A program made the position numbers and the translations under genes. The notes beneath the pieces were generated by a model, which saw nothing but the letters and a program-made list of their open reading frames with translations, was not told the origin of the DNA and made no database searches. Of a DNA stretch of 20,513 nt, positions 1 to 7,220 are shown one piece after another. Source of the DNA: Desulfobacter sp. (lineage in GTDB: Bacteria; Desulfobacterota; Desulfobacteria; Desulfobacterales; Desulfobacteraceae); contig JAQYWJ010000012.1 of the NCBI GenBank assembly GCA_030145005.1, forward strand, positions 1 to 20,513, written 5' to 3'. Numbering within the stretch: the stretch's first letter is position 1; the number at the start of each line of letters is the position of its first letter.

Positions 1-118
1 GCTTTTAAGGCGCAAAGAAAAATACGGCAGCACAGCGGTTACACGCCCCGGCGACGGCTTTCCCGGAGCAGATATCTGCAAGAACTGCCCCCTTATTATC
101 TTTAAAAAAAACCGTTAA
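1..118 (+). CDS. C-terminal fragment of an unidentified protein
   Basis: An open frame enters from the left edge and stops at TAA 116-118, giving 38 visible residues. The tail is rich in Lys and Arg and contains a C-K-N-C pair (CxxC) preceded by P-G-D-G-F-P-G-A-D-I, which could be half of a metal or iron-sulfur site. Codon use fits the neighbouring genes (mixed third positions, GGC/CCC/ATC codons). The same strand holds the radical SAM gene 185 bp downstream, but an inverted repeat in the gap suggests separate control. I do not recognise the family. The frame is chosen because it reads like protein; frame 1 is also open to TAA 103-105 but gives an unlikely Arg-rich string. Confidence 0.5.
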   Translation, partial: LLRRKEKYGSTAVTRPGDGFPGADICKNCPLIIFKKNR

Positions 119-189
119 TCATCTTAGTTAGGGCCATGGAAACAATAGAATCCACAATATGGTTTGTCTTTTTACCCGTCTTTTTCGTT

Positions 190-229
190 GCATCAATGGG
201 CACCAGGAACAATATGATTACATTGATGC
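190..229 (+). promoter_or_regulatory. 9-bp inverted repeat upstream of the radical SAM gene
   Basis: GCATCAATG (190-198) and CATTGATGC (221-229) are perfect 9-bp complements separated by 22 bases. The repeat overlaps a weak sigma-70-like pair, TTGCAT (188-193) and TATGAT (213-218), with a long 19-base spacer. It may be an operator or a leader hairpin. The gap 119-303 shows no other gene. The radical SAM start follows 74 bases later. Confidence 0.35.
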
Positions 230-303
230 GCCTTGAATACGGATAAAAATCCTTCGCCCTATTTGTGGATTTTAAAATTTCCATGACCCTTAAAAGGAGT
301 CCC

Positions 304-1254
304 ATGAGATATAATCATATATTCGGCCCGGTCCCTTCAAGGCGCCTTGGGCTTTCCCTGGGCGTGGATCTTGTCTGTCACAAAACCTGTACCCTGGATT
401 GTATTTACTGCGAGTGCGGACCGACCACCAACCTGACCCTTAAGCGAAAGGAATATGTTCCTTTTGATGAAGTTACAGCAGAACTTGCCCATTACTTTGA
501 AAATCATCCTGACCCGGACTATGTGACCTTTTCAGGTTCAGGAGAGCCCACTTTAAGTCCGGACATCGGCAGGATCATTGATTTTATCAAAGAAAAAAGG
601 GCAACAATCCGGGTGGCCGTACTGACCAATGCCACCTTGCTGTCCGACCCCGTCGTCAGAAAGGATCTAAGCAGGGCTGATCTGGTCATGCCCTCCCTGG
701 ATGCCGTGACCCCCCAGACCTTTGAAAAAATCAACCGGCCTGCCGGGCAGATTGATATCCATAAGGTTATTGACGGACTCAAAACGTTTGCCGGGACTTT
801 CCAAGGAGAAATCTGGCTGGAGGTGTTTATCCTGCCCGGAATCAATGATGCTGAAGAAGAACTTGAAGCCATGGGAGAAATCATTCGGAATATTAATCCT
901 GCCCGGGTTCAACTCAATACCCTGGACCGGCCCGGGGCTGTACCAGGACTTAAACCCGCCTCAAAACAGGATCTTGACCGGGTGGCCGGAATAATTAATG
1001 CAGCTAATGTGGAGATCATTGCCCGTGTAAAGGATCTGGCATCAGGGGACCATATCAGCGACGAAAAAATGGAAGCCATGGTTATGGAAACCATTCACCG
1101 CCGTCCCTGCACCGTAGATGATCTTACTGCGGCGTTGAACCTTGAAAAGGGAAAACTTGAAATTTTGATGAAACGGCTGATCCTGGAGGATAAAGTTGAA
1201 TCTGTCCAACAGGAGCGGGGTATATTTTACCAGACCCAAAAAGATCCCCTATGA
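304..1254 (+). CDS. Radical SAM protein (COG0731-like) with winged-helix-like C-terminus
   Basis: A 316-residue radical SAM enzyme. The cluster motif C29-x3-C33-x2-C36 (CTLDCIYC) would bind a [4Fe-4S] cluster that cleaves S-adenosylmethionine. The SGSGEP segment near residue 80 matches the GGEP-type SAM-binding loop. Two further Cys lie next to the motif (C25 and C38). The last 60-70 residues look like a small winged-helix domain (residues after about 245), often seen in this group. The start at 304 is preferred over an upstream TTG at 265 because AGGAG ends 5 bases before the ATG and similarity to the family begins at MRYNHIFGPVPSRR. The family is related to tRNA-wyosine-type radical SAM proteins, but its substrate is not established and nothing nearby reveals it. 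A hairpin terminator follows. Confidence 0.85.
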   Translation: MRYNHIFGPVPSRRLGLSLGVDLVCHKTCTLDCIYCECGPTTNLTLKRKEYVPFDEVTAELAHYFENHPDPDYVTFSGSGEPTLSPDIGRIIDFIKEKRATIRVAVLTNATLLSDPVVRKDLSRADLVMPSLDAVTPQTFEKINRPAGQIDIHKVIDGLKTFAGTFQGEIWLEVFILPGINDAEEELEAMGEIIRNINPARVQLNTLDRPGAVPGLKPASKQDLDRVAGIINAANVEIIARVKDLASGDHISDEKMEAMVMETIHRRPCTVDDLTAALNLEKGKLEILMKRLILEDKVESVQQERGIFYQTQKDPL

Positions 1255-1271
1255 AAAAAATAGCTTCTTTT

Positions 1272-1303
1272 GCCCGGTTTCTGAATGGGAAACCGGGTTC
1301 TAT
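1272..1303 (+). terminator. Hairpin terminator after the radical SAM gene
   Basis: CCCGGTTTC (1273-1281) and GAAACCGGG (1289-1297) form a perfect 9-bp stem with a 7-base loop, starting 18 bases after the stop codon. The T-tract that follows is weak (TTCTAT), so termination could be partial. Confidence 0.6.
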
Positions 1304-1358
1304 AATGATCCCCTTACTATAAATTACGATAATTTTGGCGGCTTCCCAGGCGAGCGCA

Positions 1359-1387
1359 TTGATAAGAGCCATGGAAACAGCTATAAA
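1359..1387 (+). promoter_or_regulatory. Sigma-70-type promoter for the HD-GYP-like gene
   Basis: TTGATA (1359-1364) and TATAAA (1382-1387) are separated by exactly 17 bases. The site lies after the upstream gene's terminator and about 50 bases before the start codon at 1439, so the HD gene can be transcribed independently. Confidence 0.55.
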
Positions 1388-1438
1388 ATTAAATTAATCT
1401 TCATCGTATTTTTTCCAATTCAAAGAGAGGATTTAATA

Positions 1439-2578
1439 ATGTCCGTTGAGGTTGAACAAAAAATGCTTGAGATGATGCAGGCGAAAAAAATTTTCCTGAA
1501 AAAATACAAACGGGCCAAACAACTGTTCAATGACCTGGTTAAAAGCCAGAAGCGGCTATTAGAAGGAACCTCCCTGGAAAAAAAAGATGACGAAGCGCCG
1601 GACAAAATTAATGTTAAAGAAAGCGTTCATTCCATAAACGAAATCAGGAAAATTCTCTTTGAGACAGACCGGTTGATTTTGAACAGCATAAAAAACTATT
1701 TTTCCACCGATGACTATTTTTTTCAACACTCATTTGGTGTCTGCTATATCGGAACCATTGTATTGAACCGGTTCAACGAGCTTTTTTCCCAGTATATCAA
1801 CAATATGCTCACTGCCAAATTTAAAGAAAACTTAGAACACTATCAACAGGATGAGATGCCGCCGTTTTTTTACTACCCGCCTGAAGCGGTGCGCACCATC
1901 TCCATGGGTTATCTCATCCACGATATAGGCAAAATAATGATCCCGGATTCCCTCTTAAACAAAAAAAGCGGATTGAGCCGGAAAGAGCTCAGAGAAATGC
2001 AAAAACATGTCGGGGAATATGGAAGGTCTTTTTTGAAAATGAACGATATTTACGACGTCTATGTGGAAAATATTATCAAATACCACCACGCAGCAATCTA
2101 TCTTAACGAAAAAAATACTTATCCTGTTTATCAATCCCCTTCAGACCTGCCGCCCTATGTCAAAATCTGCAAACTGGCGGACATATACAGTGCCATGACT
2201 TTGAAACGAAGCTACAGCGAAGCGGTTAATCCAACCAAAGTGGTTAATACGATTTTTCGGGAATATTCAGGGCGTGATCCCATTTTGCAGCTTATTCTCT
2301 ATTCATTTGTCAAAGAACTCGGGACCTGTCCCGAGGGAAGTATTCTGACTTTGAAAAACGGCCAGTCAGTCTACGTGACAAACAGCCAGGGGCCTGAGAT
2401 TATCATATTTACCGATCAGGCCGGCCATACTATTGAAAAAGCAGATAAGATCATCAATCTTTCCAGCCCTAGCAGCAAAAGTCAAAATCTGTTTATTGAC
2501 GGTCAGCATCTTCCCAAGACACCAATAGAAATGTTTGACCGGCTTCCCGGATATCTCAAAGAATTTCATTTGGAATAA
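1439..2578 (+). CDS. HD-GYP-related domain protein, divergent GYP motif
   Basis: A 379-residue soluble protein. Residues 1-45 are charged and probably a coiled coil. Residues about 90-270 carry an HD-type metal-dependent phosphohydrolase core: H97, H161-D162 followed by I-G-K, H190, the pair H216-H217, and D248 in the KLADIYSAM segment. This order matches HD-GYP cyclic-di-GMP phosphodiesterases, but the HHExxxGxGYP signature reads HHAAIYLNEKNTYP, so Glu and the GxG part are lost while YP remains. The C-terminal 100 residues contain a short beta-rich region (SILTLKNGQSVYVTN) as in many HD-GYP proteins. No receiver or membrane domain is present. The start at 1439 is chosen over a TTG at 1196 because AGAGAGGA lies just upstream and the extension would run through the promoter and terminator. 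Most metal ligands remain, so it may be active or act as a cyclic-di-GMP sensor. Confidence 0.8.
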   Translation: MSVEVEQKMLEMMQAKKIFLKKYKRAKQLFNDLVKSQKRLLEGTSLEKKDDEAPDKINVKESVHSINEIRKILFETDRLILNSIKNYFSTDDYFFQHSFGVCYIGTIVLNRFNELFSQYINNMLTAKFKENLEHYQQDEMPPFFYYPPEAVRTISMGYLIHDIGKIMIPDSLLNKKSGLSRKELREMQKHVGEYGRSFLKMNDIYDVYVENIIKYHHAAIYLNEKNTYPVYQSPSDLPPYVKICKLADIYSAMTLKRSYSEAVNPTKVVNTIFREYSGRDPILQLILYSFVKELGTCPEGSILTLKNGQSVYVTNSQGPEIIIFTDQAGHTIEKADKIINLSSPSSKSQNLFIDGQHLPKTPIEMFDRLPGYLKEFHLE

Positions 2579-2598
2579 AAAATAGTATTGGCTCTTGA

Positions 2599-2675
2599 GA
2601 GCCTGTTTAAAAATTGATGAATCGGCTGCAATCTCATAGAATTTCGCTCCGCCCCCCTAATTTTTAAACAGACTC
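2599..2675. repeat. 77-bp inverted-repeat element between convergent genes
   Basis: Arms 2599-2615 (GAGCCTGTTTAAAAATT) and 2659-2675 are complementary at 16 of 17 positions, with a 43-base interior. It sits between the convergent HD gene and epmA, and its right arm touches the epmA stop codon, so it could terminate transcription from both sides. The interior read on the minus strand holds GGCGGA on one side and GCCGA on the other, weakly resembling the core of the longer hairpins at 3601, 10809 and 17173. It may be a distant member of that family or a separate small palindromic repeat. Confidence 0.65.
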
Positions 2676-3586
2676 TAAAGCAACTCGGGCGGGAAAGCAA
2701 CAACCTGTTCAATATCCGGAGCATCGCAGAACAGCATGACCAGACGGTCCATGCCAAGGGCGATGCCGGCAGTGGGCGGCATCAAGGCAAGGTCGGATAA
2801 AAATTTTTCGGGCAGCGGCAGTTTTGCCTTACCTTGCCTGATGCGCAGTTCATTTTCCGTTTCAAACCGTTTTCTCTGAAGTTCATGGTCGGTCAGTTCG
2901 GTGAATCCGTTGGCCAGTTCAATGCCTGCAACATACATCTCAAACCTTTGGGCTGTATCCGGTTTTTCAGGATGGACCGCCGAAAGACTGGCCATGGATA
3001 TGGGGTAATCATAGAGGAAACAGGGACGGGATGTGCCTAAATAGGGTTCAATGTCAAAACTTATAATCTCATCAAAGCGCCCGGTATCAATCGCCTGGTT
3101 CAAAGAGACATCGGAAAAGCGCTCAAAAGCCCCGGCAACCGTTATCCGCTCAAAGGCGTTCGCAAGGTCCAGGGACGTGCCCTGATAGACCAAGTGTCCC
3201 GGTGTGCCCAAGCCTTTTGCAATATGGCGCAAAAGACCCTGACACTGCACCATGAGGTCTTCATAGGTCTGGTGAACGGCATACCACTCAAGAAGTGTCA
3301 GTTCAGGCAGATGACGCTGACCGCGCTCACCCTGGCGAAAGCATTTGCAGATCTGAAAAATTTTGTCTGCGCCCCGGGCCAAAAGCCGTTTCATACACAG
3401 TTCCGGTGAGGCTTGCAGATATGCACCCTGGGATTTCACCGGATCAATATGGGCTTCGGGAATGATCGATGGGCACCGAAGCGGGGTTTCCACCTCGATA
3501 AAGTCCATGGAACGGAAAAAATCCCTTGTCAGTTCCATGACAAGGGATCTTTTTTTTAAATTATCCAACAATTGGGAACTGTTCAT
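2675..3586 (-). CDS. epmA: EF-P-(R)-beta-lysine ligase-like protein (EpmA/PoxA/GenX)
   Basis: A 303-residue class II lysyl-tRNA-synthetase catalytic core without the anticodon-binding domain, the hallmark of EpmA, which attaches beta-lysine to a conserved Lys of elongation factor P. Visible motifs are the motif 2 region FRQGERGQRHLPELTLLEW (83-101) and motif 3 GIALGMDRL (274-282) near the C-terminus. Substrate-site segments YVAGIELANGFTEL and TSRPCFLYDYP also fit. Length is slightly below the usual 325. The start at 3586 (MNSSQLLDNL) is chosen because the family begins there; the upstream extension would be the hairpin at 3601-3744 translated. Only a poor A-rich ribosome-binding site is seen. 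It is the last gene of a minus-strand run after the deacetylase-fold gene. Neither efp nor epmB is in the window. Confidence 0.88.
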   Translation of the reverse strand: MNSSQLLDNLKKRSLVMELTRDFFRSMDFIEVETPLRCPSIIPEAHIDPVKSQGAYLQASPELCMKRLLARGADKIFQICKCFRQGERGQRHLPELTLLEWYAVHQTYEDLMVQCQGLLRHIAKGLGTPGHLVYQGTSLDLANAFERITVAGAFERFSDVSLNQAIDTGRFDEIISFDIEPYLGTSRPCFLYDYPISMASLSAVHPEKPDTAQRFEMYVAGIELANGFTELTDHELQRKRFETENELRIRQGKAKLPLPEKFLSDLALMPPTAGIALGMDRLVMLFCDAPDIEQVVAFPPELL

Positions 3587-3600
3587 CTTTTTTGCTTTTC

Positions 3601-3744
3601 GACAGGCTGTTACGGAATAGATAATTTTTCCAAGTTCAAGGCGGAAAATAAATTTGGCCACAGGCATACATTCAGTATTCCGAGGACCAAATTTATTTCT
3701 CCAACGCAGAAATTGGGAAAATTAGCATTCTGTAACAGCCTGTC
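3601..3744. repeat. Long imperfect hairpin A (144 bp)
   Basis: Outer arms GACAGGCTGTTAC-GAAT (3601-3618) and 3727-3744 match at 17 of 18 positions. The pairing continues inward imperfectly to AAATAAATTTGG near the loop (loop about 3661-3684). The interior holds TTCAAGGCGGAAA on the left (3635-3647) and CCAACGCAGAAATTGGG on the right (3701-3717), which do not pair cleanly with each other. Much the same core recurs at 17173-17311 and, on the minus strand, at 10809-10933. The element fills the whole gap between the deacetylase-fold stop (10 bases away) and the epmA start (15 bases away), so in the minus-strand transcript it would be a strong structure right in front of epmA. Confidence 0.85.
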
Positions 3745-3753
3745 GGGCAGGGC

Positions 3754-5067
3754 CTATTGTTTGACCTCATACACATCCGTTGTCCGATCCTGGAGATAAA
3801 TGCGCTGGTACTTGGTGTTATCAGCCTGATCATAAAATTCATAGCCCTGCTCCCGGCAGGCTTTGCAGGCATTTATGGGAATATGAACGCCCAGAATATG
3901 ATTTCCCGGCGTGGCCTTGGAATCCACCTCAAAACTGCCGCCGCAATCCCTGCATACCCGGATTTTTTCTTTCTGGCGGTCAAAAATATTGTCCGTGTCA
4001 TAAAAAACTTCACGGTGACGGGTCATAATCTGCCCGGGTTCACCGGCAGCTTCTCTCAGTTCATATCGCTGACCCCAGTAGGTCATGATCTGGTCGCAGG
4101 TCCTTTTGATGTTATCCGTAATACTCACCGACTGCTTGAGCCTTTCCGGATTATAATCCGGTTCCACGACACCGGAATAATCGATACCTGCCATGGCAAG
4201 GATAATGCCCAAGTTAACATAAGGCAGGGCACCTTCAATTGCGTATCCTCCTTCAAGCACCGCAATGTCCGGTTTAAGCATATCAGTCAAGCGGGCATAC
4301 CCCTGGGCCGAAAAATTCATATTGGTCAAAGGGTCTGTATAGTGGTTATCCTGGCCGGCTGAATTCACCACAAGATCAGGCTTGAATGCCTCAAGTACCG
4401 GCAGCACACAATTTTCAATAACATAGAGATACCCTTTGGTGGACGTACCCGGGGGAAGCGGGATATTCAAGTTGGACCCCTTGGCATTGGGACCGCCCAG
4501 GTCCCTGGGAAAGCCGGTGCCCGGATACATGGTCCGGCCGTCCTGGTGCAGCGAGATAAACAGCACATCAGGATCATGCCAGAAAATATCATCGGAGCCG
4601 TCCCCGTGGTGGCAGTCCGTATCAATGACGGCAATGCGTTTGACGCCAAACTGGGAACGAATATATTCCACCATTATCGCTTCAATATTGATATGACAGA
4701 ACCCCCGGCCCCCGTGGGTCACCCGCATGGAATGATGTCCCGGAGGTCTGACCAGGGCAAAGCCGTTTTTTACCTCGTTTAACATAACGGCATTGGCGAT
4801 GGCCTTGGCTCCGCCTGCAGATATCAGATGGGATTCGGTTGTAACGGTCTGTTCATCAGGTACACAGAAATGGGCTCTTTGTATATCCTTGGGCGTTACA
4901 ATTTCAGGCTTGTACTCTATAATTTCGGGTACATCAAAAACCCCTTCTTCGCGGACTTGGTCCTGGGTATACAAAAGCCGCTCTTCCCTTTCAGGATGGG
5001 TGGGGTCAATGGCCCAGTCAAATGCAGGAAAAAAGACCAGCCCGGTTTTATGAGGTGCGTTTAACAT
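3754..5067 (-). CDS. Histone-deacetylase-fold amidohydrolase with C-terminal zinc ribbon
   Basis: A 437-residue protein. Residues 1-300 are a class I/II HDAC-like arginase-deacetylase fold: RPPGHH (107-112, active-site His pair H111-H112), zinc ligands D151 and H153 in DTDCHHGDG, third ligand D240 in SAGQDNH, and catalytic Tyr275 in EGGYAIEG. Bacterial members remove acetyl or other acyl groups from small amines such as acetylpolyamines; the acyl substrate here is unknown. After a linker, residues 372-404 add a four-Cys zinc ribbon (C372, C375, C401, C404), which simple acetylpolyamine amidohydrolases lack. No signal peptide, so cytoplasmic. The ribosome-binding site AAGGGG lies just before ATG. 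It starts 10 bases after the hydantoinase-like gene, so the two are very probably co-transcribed and may act on one substrate. Confidence 0.88.
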   Translation of the reverse strand: MLNAPHKTGLVFFPAFDWAIDPTHPEREERLLYTQDQVREEGVFDVPEIIEYKPEIVTPKDIQRAHFCVPDEQTVTTESHLISAGGAKAIANAVMLNEVKNGFALVRPPGHHSMRVTHGGRGFCHINIEAIMVEYIRSQFGVKRIAVIDTDCHHGDGSDDIFWHDPDVLFISLHQDGRTMYPGTGFPRDLGGPNAKGSNLNIPLPPGTSTKGYLYVIENCVLPVLEAFKPDLVVNSAGQDNHYTDPLTNMNFSAQGYARLTDMLKPDIAVLEGGYAIEGALPYVNLGIILAMAGIDYSGVVEPDYNPERLKQSVSITDNIKRTCDQIMTYWGQRYELREAAGEPGQIMTRHREVFYDTDNIFDRQKEKIRVCRDCGGSFEVDSKATPGNHILGVHIPINACKACREQGYEFYDQADNTKYQRIYLQDRTTDVYEVKQ

Positions 5068-5077
5068 GGTATCCCCT

Positions 5078-6772
5078 TTAATTTTCTAACGCCTGCCGGT
5101 TAAGCATTGATTCATACCCATGTATCAGGCCGGGTTTAAGCTGAATTTTAGTCCGAAAAATTTTCCCCTTGGGGGAAAAGTTGCGCACAATGTTAAATTC
5201 CTGGAATTCCACCATTTCCACCTCGTTGAGAGTATCAGGGTCAGCACCGGCATTTTTCGCCTTGTCCTTAAGCAGGCTGTAAGCGGTCTCCAGCAGATCA
5301 TCCTTAGAAAAGGATTTGGAAACAGGCTCAGCAAAATCCTCTTCATGGGCAGTTACAACGCCCTGCTCAGTGTCCGCATTCACCGTGACCTCACATGTGG
5401 TCCTGGCAAGGGCTGCGCCAATGGCGTTTGCCACTGAAGCATAGGGAACCGCAATGGTCTCAAGCTGATACATATCCTGGATTTTCTTGGCGAAAAATCT
5501 GGCCGGCCCGCCCATGAGAAGAATCGTGTCCGGACTGAACTTGTACCCTTCAAGAAAATCATGGACCGTATAAACGGGCTTGGCATTCAACGCATCTATC
5601 ATCTCAAAGGTTTTTTTCAAAATGATGTTGCAACAAATTTTAAATATGTGTTCCGCGGCCTCTTTTTCTGCCATGCCCAACTGATCGGCAATGGACTTTA
5701 TACCCTGGCGGGCCCGACCCTGCTCCCCCGTTTCCATGAGCCCTAAAACCACCAGGGCGTCCGTGGGTGTGGGGACGGATCCGCCAAAGGCCATGGCCGG
5801 CCCCATACGGTCCGGTCCCACAGTGAGATTGCCGTCATCATTGACCCTTAAGGCCGAGTCACCGCCAATGCCTTTGGAAACCGTTCGCAGGGACCGAATC
5901 AGACTTTTATATCCCCCGCGCTGGATGCCCACGGGCTCAAGCAATGGGGTTTTATCCACCAAAAATGCAATATCCGTGGTGGTACCGCCGATATCAAGAA
6001 CAACGGCATCATGGCCTTCAGGGGCATAGGGAATAGCCCCCATGATACTTGCGGCAGGCCCTGATAAAACCGTCTGGGCCGGAAAATCCATTGATGCTTC
6101 CAATGTCATGGTGCCGCCATCAGCCTTGAGGATCTGAATGGGTACGGTAAGCCCCATTTCCTCAAGGGATTGTTCAACGGCCTGAAAAAATTCTTTGTGC
6201 AGGGGATATACGGCCGCATTCATGTAAGTGGTGGCGATACGCCGGGGAAAATTCAAATTACCGGAAACATGGTGCCCCAAAAAAATCTGTTTAAACTGCT
6301 TGTTTAATATCCGCTCGATCAAAATTTCATGGGAAGGATTTCTGACACAGAATTTACTGACAACCCCCACATATTCAATGCCCGCCTTTTTGAACTTTTC
6401 ACCCACCCTCTGAATTTCCATCTCATTGATCGGCTCTATTTCCCGGCCACGGTGGTTGATGGAGCCACCTACGGCATAATAGTGATCCCCGGTCCTGAAA
6501 TTTTCAGGATCTATGCCCGGCCCGGCCGAAACGATCATGCCCACCGGTGTCACGGTCTGCTGGACAATGGCGTTGGTGGTCAGGGTGGTGGAGATAACAA
6601 CCCGCTGAATGCGTCCCGGATCAACGTCCTCAAGAATCAAAGTAAAACCTGAAAGAACGCTTTTAAATAAATTGTCCGACTGGGTGGGCACCTTTACATG
6701 TTTTTGGACACCTTTTTGGCTGAGAAAAACAACGTCTGTGTGTGTGCCTCCGACATCTAATCCTAAAATCAT
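5078..6772 (-). CDS. Hydantoinase/oxoprolinase family protein (HyuA-like)
   Basis: A 564-residue member of the ATP-dependent hydantoinase/5-oxoprolinase A-type family, actin-like ATPase fold. The N-terminal phosphate loop is GLDVGGTHTD (4-13). The family's STTLTTNA segment lies at 61-68, and a second ATP-fold motif, VVLDIGGTTTDIAF, at 257-270. The KADGG segment (216-220) and SGPAAS (237-242) also fit. It is shorter than full HyuA (about 690 residues) and no HyuB-like partner is adjacent. Family enzymes open cyclic amides with ATP; the substrate here is not predictable. AAAGGA upstream of the ATG is a good ribosome-binding site. The left end of an IS605-type element begins about a dozen bases upstream of the start, so the leader of this gene probably includes the element's left hairpin. 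First gene of the run hyuA-like, deacetylase-fold, epmA. Confidence 0.85.
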   Translation of the reverse strand: MILGLDVGGTHTDVVFLSQKGVQKHVKVPTQSDNLFKSVLSGFTLILEDVDPGRIQRVVISTTLTTNAIVQQTVTPVGMIVSAGPGIDPENFRTGDHYYAVGGSINHRGREIEPINEMEIQRVGEKFKKAGIEYVGVVSKFCVRNPSHEILIERILNKQFKQIFLGHHVSGNLNFPRRIATTYMNAAVYPLHKEFFQAVEQSLEEMGLTVPIQILKADGGTMTLEASMDFPAQTVLSGPAASIMGAIPYAPEGHDAVVLDIGGTTTDIAFLVDKTPLLEPVGIQRGGYKSLIRSLRTVSKGIGGDSALRVNDDGNLTVGPDRMGPAMAFGGSVPTPTDALVVLGLMETGEQGRARQGIKSIADQLGMAEKEAAEHIFKICCNIILKKTFEMIDALNAKPVYTVHDFLEGYKFSPDTILLMGGPARFFAKKIQDMYQLETIAVPYASVANAIGAALARTTCEVTVNADTEQGVVTAHEEDFAEPVSKSFSKDDLLETAYSLLKDKAKNAGADPDTLNEVEMVEFQEFNIVRNFSPKGKIFRTKIQLKPGLIHGYESMLNRQALEN

Positions 6773-6784
6773 AAAAATTTCCTT

Positions 6785-7127
6785 TAGGTGTGGAAACCCA
6801 AGCCTTCAGGCTTGGGAGGAAACAGTGCTTTAGCACGTCGTTTTTGTAAAAAGGCATATAATATTTAAACAACCATATGCCAGAGCTGGGACACCCGTTT
6901 TCGGGGTAATGTTTGCCTCGCTAAAGTTATGATCGGATTTGGCGCAAGCAGCACCGGCTTAACCTCTGAGACCTGTTTAACCGCTTACCGTAGAGCCTGG
7001 GGCCTGGGGCCGGCAAGCACCCCAAGGTACCTATTTCCGATCTAACATAGTACTCGAAGCACTTAAGCTGGGCAGTATAGGGCTTGCCGAAACAAGCCCA
7101 AGCACTTTAGGCTTGGGTAGCTGACGG
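6785..7127 (+). mobile_element. Non-autonomous IS200/IS605-type element (PATE-like), no transposase
   Basis: Two hairpins with the same stem bracket about 300 bp. The left is CCCAAGCC-TTCA-GGCTTGGG (6797-6816, 8-bp stem). The right is CCCAAGC, 7-base loop, GCTTGGG (7097-7117), followed by GTAG-CTGAC. Subterminal imperfect palindromes of this kind, with GGTAG-type sequence after the right hairpin, are what I know from IS200/IS605 ends. A small GTGC-TTTA-GCAC hairpin (6825-6836) follows the left end. No TnpA or TnpB frame exists inside. A short frame near 6880-6900 (ARAGTPVFG) vaguely resembles the TnpB C-terminal region, suggesting an internal deletion. The GC-rich right half with further short stems is where an omega-RNA would be encoded in a TnpB element. 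Boundaries are estimated; IS605 elements make no target duplication. Confidence 0.65.
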
Positions 7128-7220
7128 CGTCTTCTTTGGCATAAAGATTTGCGCCGAAATATACGGTATTCACAAAAGCTTGTCAGAAATCGACTAGCTT
7201 GTCAATGAAGTTTTAGCCCC

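Noticed and set aside
102..305. 67-codon minus-strand frame upstream of the radical SAM gene
   Set aside because: It covers the inverted repeat and promoter region, and no family or start signal supports it.
3757..4362. 201-codon plus-strand frame opposite the deacetylase-fold gene
   Set aside because: It is a shadow of a protein with complete catalytic motifs and has no ribosome-binding site.
6663..6872. Minus-strand frame running from the IS605 left end into hyuA-like
   Set aside because: It reads through the left hairpin and then the wrong frame of hyuA; false ORFs over such ends are common.
7177..7204. Direct repeat AGCTTGTCA spaced 19 bases
   Set aside because: Only two 9-base copies; insufficient for a CRISPR or a defined operator.
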